Source: G963668655 sp963668655
GTDB lineage: Bacteria; Myxococcota_A; SURF-8
Reading direction: 5' to 3'
Assembly (NCBI GenBank): GCA_963668655.2
Contig: CAXXPQ010000005.1
Coordinates: 223,302 to 287,301 of the forward strand
Length of the DNA stretch: 64,000 bases
Shown one piece after another: positions 62,524-64,000 of the stretch. The notes below the pieces were generated by a model. The model saw nothing but the letters and a program-made list of their open reading frames with translations, was not told where the DNA came from and searched no databases. Every line of letters starts with the position of its first letter. The first letter of the stretch is position 1. Both the position numbers and the translations under genes were made by a program.

Positions 62524-63123
62524 TCAGAACGCGGCCACGGGGCCCAATAAAATACCGAAATCCGTATACAATTGCCCCAGCCAGCGTTGATGGACGCCGA
62601 GGCCGGCCTTTAATCCGATATTTTGTGCAAAAAAGTGAACATAGCCCCACTCGACGCCCCAGCCGCCGCCGAGACGCGCCTGCTGATAACGTCCTTTTTC
62701 CAGATAGCTCCAGGCCAGGCCGCCCTCCACGCCCACGTACATCCCCCGCCAGAAAATCCAGCCAAGCCGGGGGCCGACGGTGTGGAACGAGGAATGGTAG
62801 GACTCCCAGGGGTGAAACTTGGCCCGATAGCCGAGAAGCAGCAGGCCGTTCTCGTGGAAACGCCAACCCAGCGCGGCTCCCAGAAGAAACGCGGTGCTCG
62901 TGCCCCCCCTGCTGTGCAACCCTCCGGCGCCCAGCCCCGCGTCCATCCAGAACGGACGCCATTCCGAACCACCGCCCGGCTCCGCCTCGTTCCGTACCGC
63001 CACCGGGACTTCGCCTTCCCCCGCCGGAGCGCCGCCAAAGACTCGTCCCATGCCCCAGGGCATGGCAACCAGAAGCAGGACAGCAAATAACATAACGATT
63101 TCTTTACTGAATCTCCGTTTCAT
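62524..63123 (-). CDS. Small outer-membrane beta-barrel-like protein
   Basis: A 199-aa secreted protein. Signal peptide residues 1-29 (FSKEIVMLFAVLLLVAMPWG), a proline/glycine/acidic stretch, then short amphipathic strands rich in Trp, Tyr and Gly (AFLLGAALGWRFHENGLLLL, GMYVGVEGGLAWSYLEKG, FFAQNIGLKAGLGVH) ending in Phe (LLGPVAAF). This matches an 8-stranded outer-membrane barrel. The start is ATG 63123. The binding site is weak (GGAAGG abuts the ATG), so translation may be coupled to the upstream peptidase gene 43 bp away. Confidence 0.65.
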   Translation of the reverse strand: MKRRFSKEIVMLFAVLLLVAMPWGMGRVFGGAPAGEGEVPVAVRNEAEPGGGSEWRPFWMDAGLGAGGLHSRGGTSTAFLLGAALGWRFHENGLLLLGYRAKFHPWESYHSSFHTVGPRLGWIFWRGMYVGVEGGLAWSYLEKGRYQQARLGGGWGVEWGYVHFFAQNIGLKAGLGVHQRWLGQLYTDFGILLGPVAAF

Positions 63124-63166
63124 CCTTCCGGTGTTCCAGCCATTTGCAAAAGGACGGACTACTTTT

Positions 63167-64000
63167 TCACTGGGCGGGCGCTTTTCTGGCACCGAAACTG
63201 TCGTTGAGATCGTCTGCGGCGTACACCTTGATGTAATACGTTCCGCGCGGCAGATCCTCGCTCCAGGAAAGGTCGGCCTGGAAGGATTCGCCATCCAGAT
63301 TCACTTCCGTATCCGTAATTGTTTTGTCCATGGCGAGGTTCCAGTTTTCCCTTACCGTGGCCGAATCGGGAGAGTCCGGATTCACGGGCGTCAGTTCGTT
63401 AAAAATGACCTCGCGCTCGGTTTCCAGCGAGACCAGGGCCTTGCCGCCGTTCAGACCCGGCGCATTTCCCTGGATGTGAAGAGAACCGCTTTCGATGCTG
63501 CCTTCCACCTTGTCGAAACGGATGTTGCTGGAAGGAAAGACGATTTTCGCCGCCGGATCGCCGAAAAGATTGTACAGATCCAGGTGTTGAAGGCGGATCG
63601 TTCCCTGTTCTTCCTCGGGGACTTCCGCGATGATCGCAAAACCGTCCATCAACTCGCGCATCTCGTCCGTGTGATCCATGGAATAGCGTTTGGATAAAAG
63701 AATCGCCTCGCCGATGGTCGCCGGGCGTTCATTCAGAACGGCACGCTGAAGTTCGTACGGCAAGACCGCGTTTCCGTACGGATGCGTGGTTCCCGACCCG
63801 GCCATGGACGTGACGGGGCCGTTGGGCAGGCGGATGATGGCCTCGGCGATGGAATCCTCCGATCCGCGATATTCACCGTTGGAACAGGCGAAAAAGAAGG
63901 CGAAAGGCAGACGGTGCCGGATGTCGATGGAATCGAGATCCCCGATGGCCAGTCCCTGGGTCCAGCCCGGCGATCCGTGGCCGATGTAGACGGAAAGAAT
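63167..64000 (-). CDS. C25 (gingipain-like) peptidase, C-terminal part
   Basis: The gene runs off the right edge; 277 codons to the stop are visible. The catalytic dyad is present: His in YIGHGSPGW and Cys in AFFFACSNGEYRG, followed by the RLPNGPVTSMAGSGTTHPYG region and LYNLFGDPAAKI, all typical of C25 Cys proteases. The last 120 residues are a beta-sandwich domain (ETEREVIFNELTPVNPDSPD, then TYYIKVYAADDLND). Other C25 proteins in two-membrane bacteria are secreted and cleave after Arg or Lys. Here the peptidase leads a collinear cluster with the barrel, lipoprotein and giant repeat genes. Confidence 0.85.
   Translation of the reverse strand: MLSVYIGHGSPGWTQGLAIGDLDSIDIRHRLPFAFFFACSNGEYRGSEDSIAEAIIRLPNGPVTSMAGSGTTHPYGNAVLPYELQRAVLNERPATIGEAILLSKRYSMDHTDEMRELMDGFAIIAEVPEEEQGTIRLQHLDLYNLFGDPAAKIVFPSSNIRFDKVEGSIESGSLHIQGNAPGLNGGKALVSLETEREVIFNELTPVNPDSPDSATVRENWNLAMDKTITDTEVNLDGESFQADLSWSEDLPRGTYYIKVYAADDLNDSFGARKAPAQ

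Overview
The window reads as one contiguous piece of chromosome from a Gram-negative, two-membrane bacterium. The evidence is the many lipoprotein signal peptides, two proteins that look like outer-membrane beta-barrels, and a YfgM/BamB-type pair. The gene order ispE-spoVG-tRNA(Gln)-prs-rplY-pth, together with numerous lipoproteins carrying Asp-Gly-Asp (DGD) stalks followed by Cys-rich repeats, suggests a Deltaproteobacteria-like lineage in the broad sense (Myxococcota or a neighbour). That placement is inference from gene order and protein style, not from a marker-gene tree. No rRNA, insertion sequence, prophage module or CRISPR array was seen.

Layout. Positions 1-6.1 kb hold the start of an Fe-S protein, a TIM-barrel-like lipoprotein, a CsgG/TolB-like beta-barrel protein and a YfgM/BamB-like pair. 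Positions 6.1-13.5 kb hold pyrG, an HMG-CoA synthase, a DUF5610-like protein and a HelD-type helicase. Positions 13.5-24.3 kb hold three Cys-rich DGD lipoproteins around a hydrolase, a FapA-like protein, a B12-binding radical SAM protein and a small sulfite reductase. Positions 24.3-27.8 kb hold an SSS symporter with a GH114-like lipoprotein, and a threonine dehydratase. Positions 27.8-33.8 kb hold a membrane pyrophosphatase and the housekeeping cluster pth-rplY-prs-tRNA(Gln)-spoVG-ispE. Positions 34-42 kb hold a GH172-like DGD lipoprotein, a periplasmic-propeller diguanylate cyclase and another DGD lipoprotein. Positions 42-49 kb hold radical SAM, uridine phosphorylase, MazG, small proteins and a conserved unknown with carbonic-anhydrase-like Cys/His spacing. 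Positions 49-53.4 kb are an apparent operon of three Cys-rich DGD lipoproteins. Positions 53.4-64 kb hold an acetyltransferase, a D-aminoacylase-like amidohydrolase and a collinear surface cluster: the end of a C25 (gingipain-like) peptidase, a beta-barrel-like protein, a lipoprotein with a duplicated domain, and a 1714-residue repeat protein ending in a seven-repeat propeller-like domain.

The housekeeping half is ordinary: nucleotide synthesis (pyrG, prs, udp, mazG), translation (pth, rplY, tRNA-Gln), MEP-pathway isoprenoids (ispE) and pyrophosphate-driven ion transport. The distinctive half is an investment in surface lipoproteins. Thirteen lipoproteins have a clear lipobox, and nine of them carry DGD-rich acidic linkers that look like membrane-distal stalks. 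The cargo differs: Cys-rich repeats, glycosidase-like domains or unknown domains. The two most unusual loci are the 49.2-53.3 kb Cys-rich operon, whose proteins share a repeat of about 88 residues, and the 56.1-64.0 kb peptidase/adhesin-like cluster with its 177-bp higher-order repeat.
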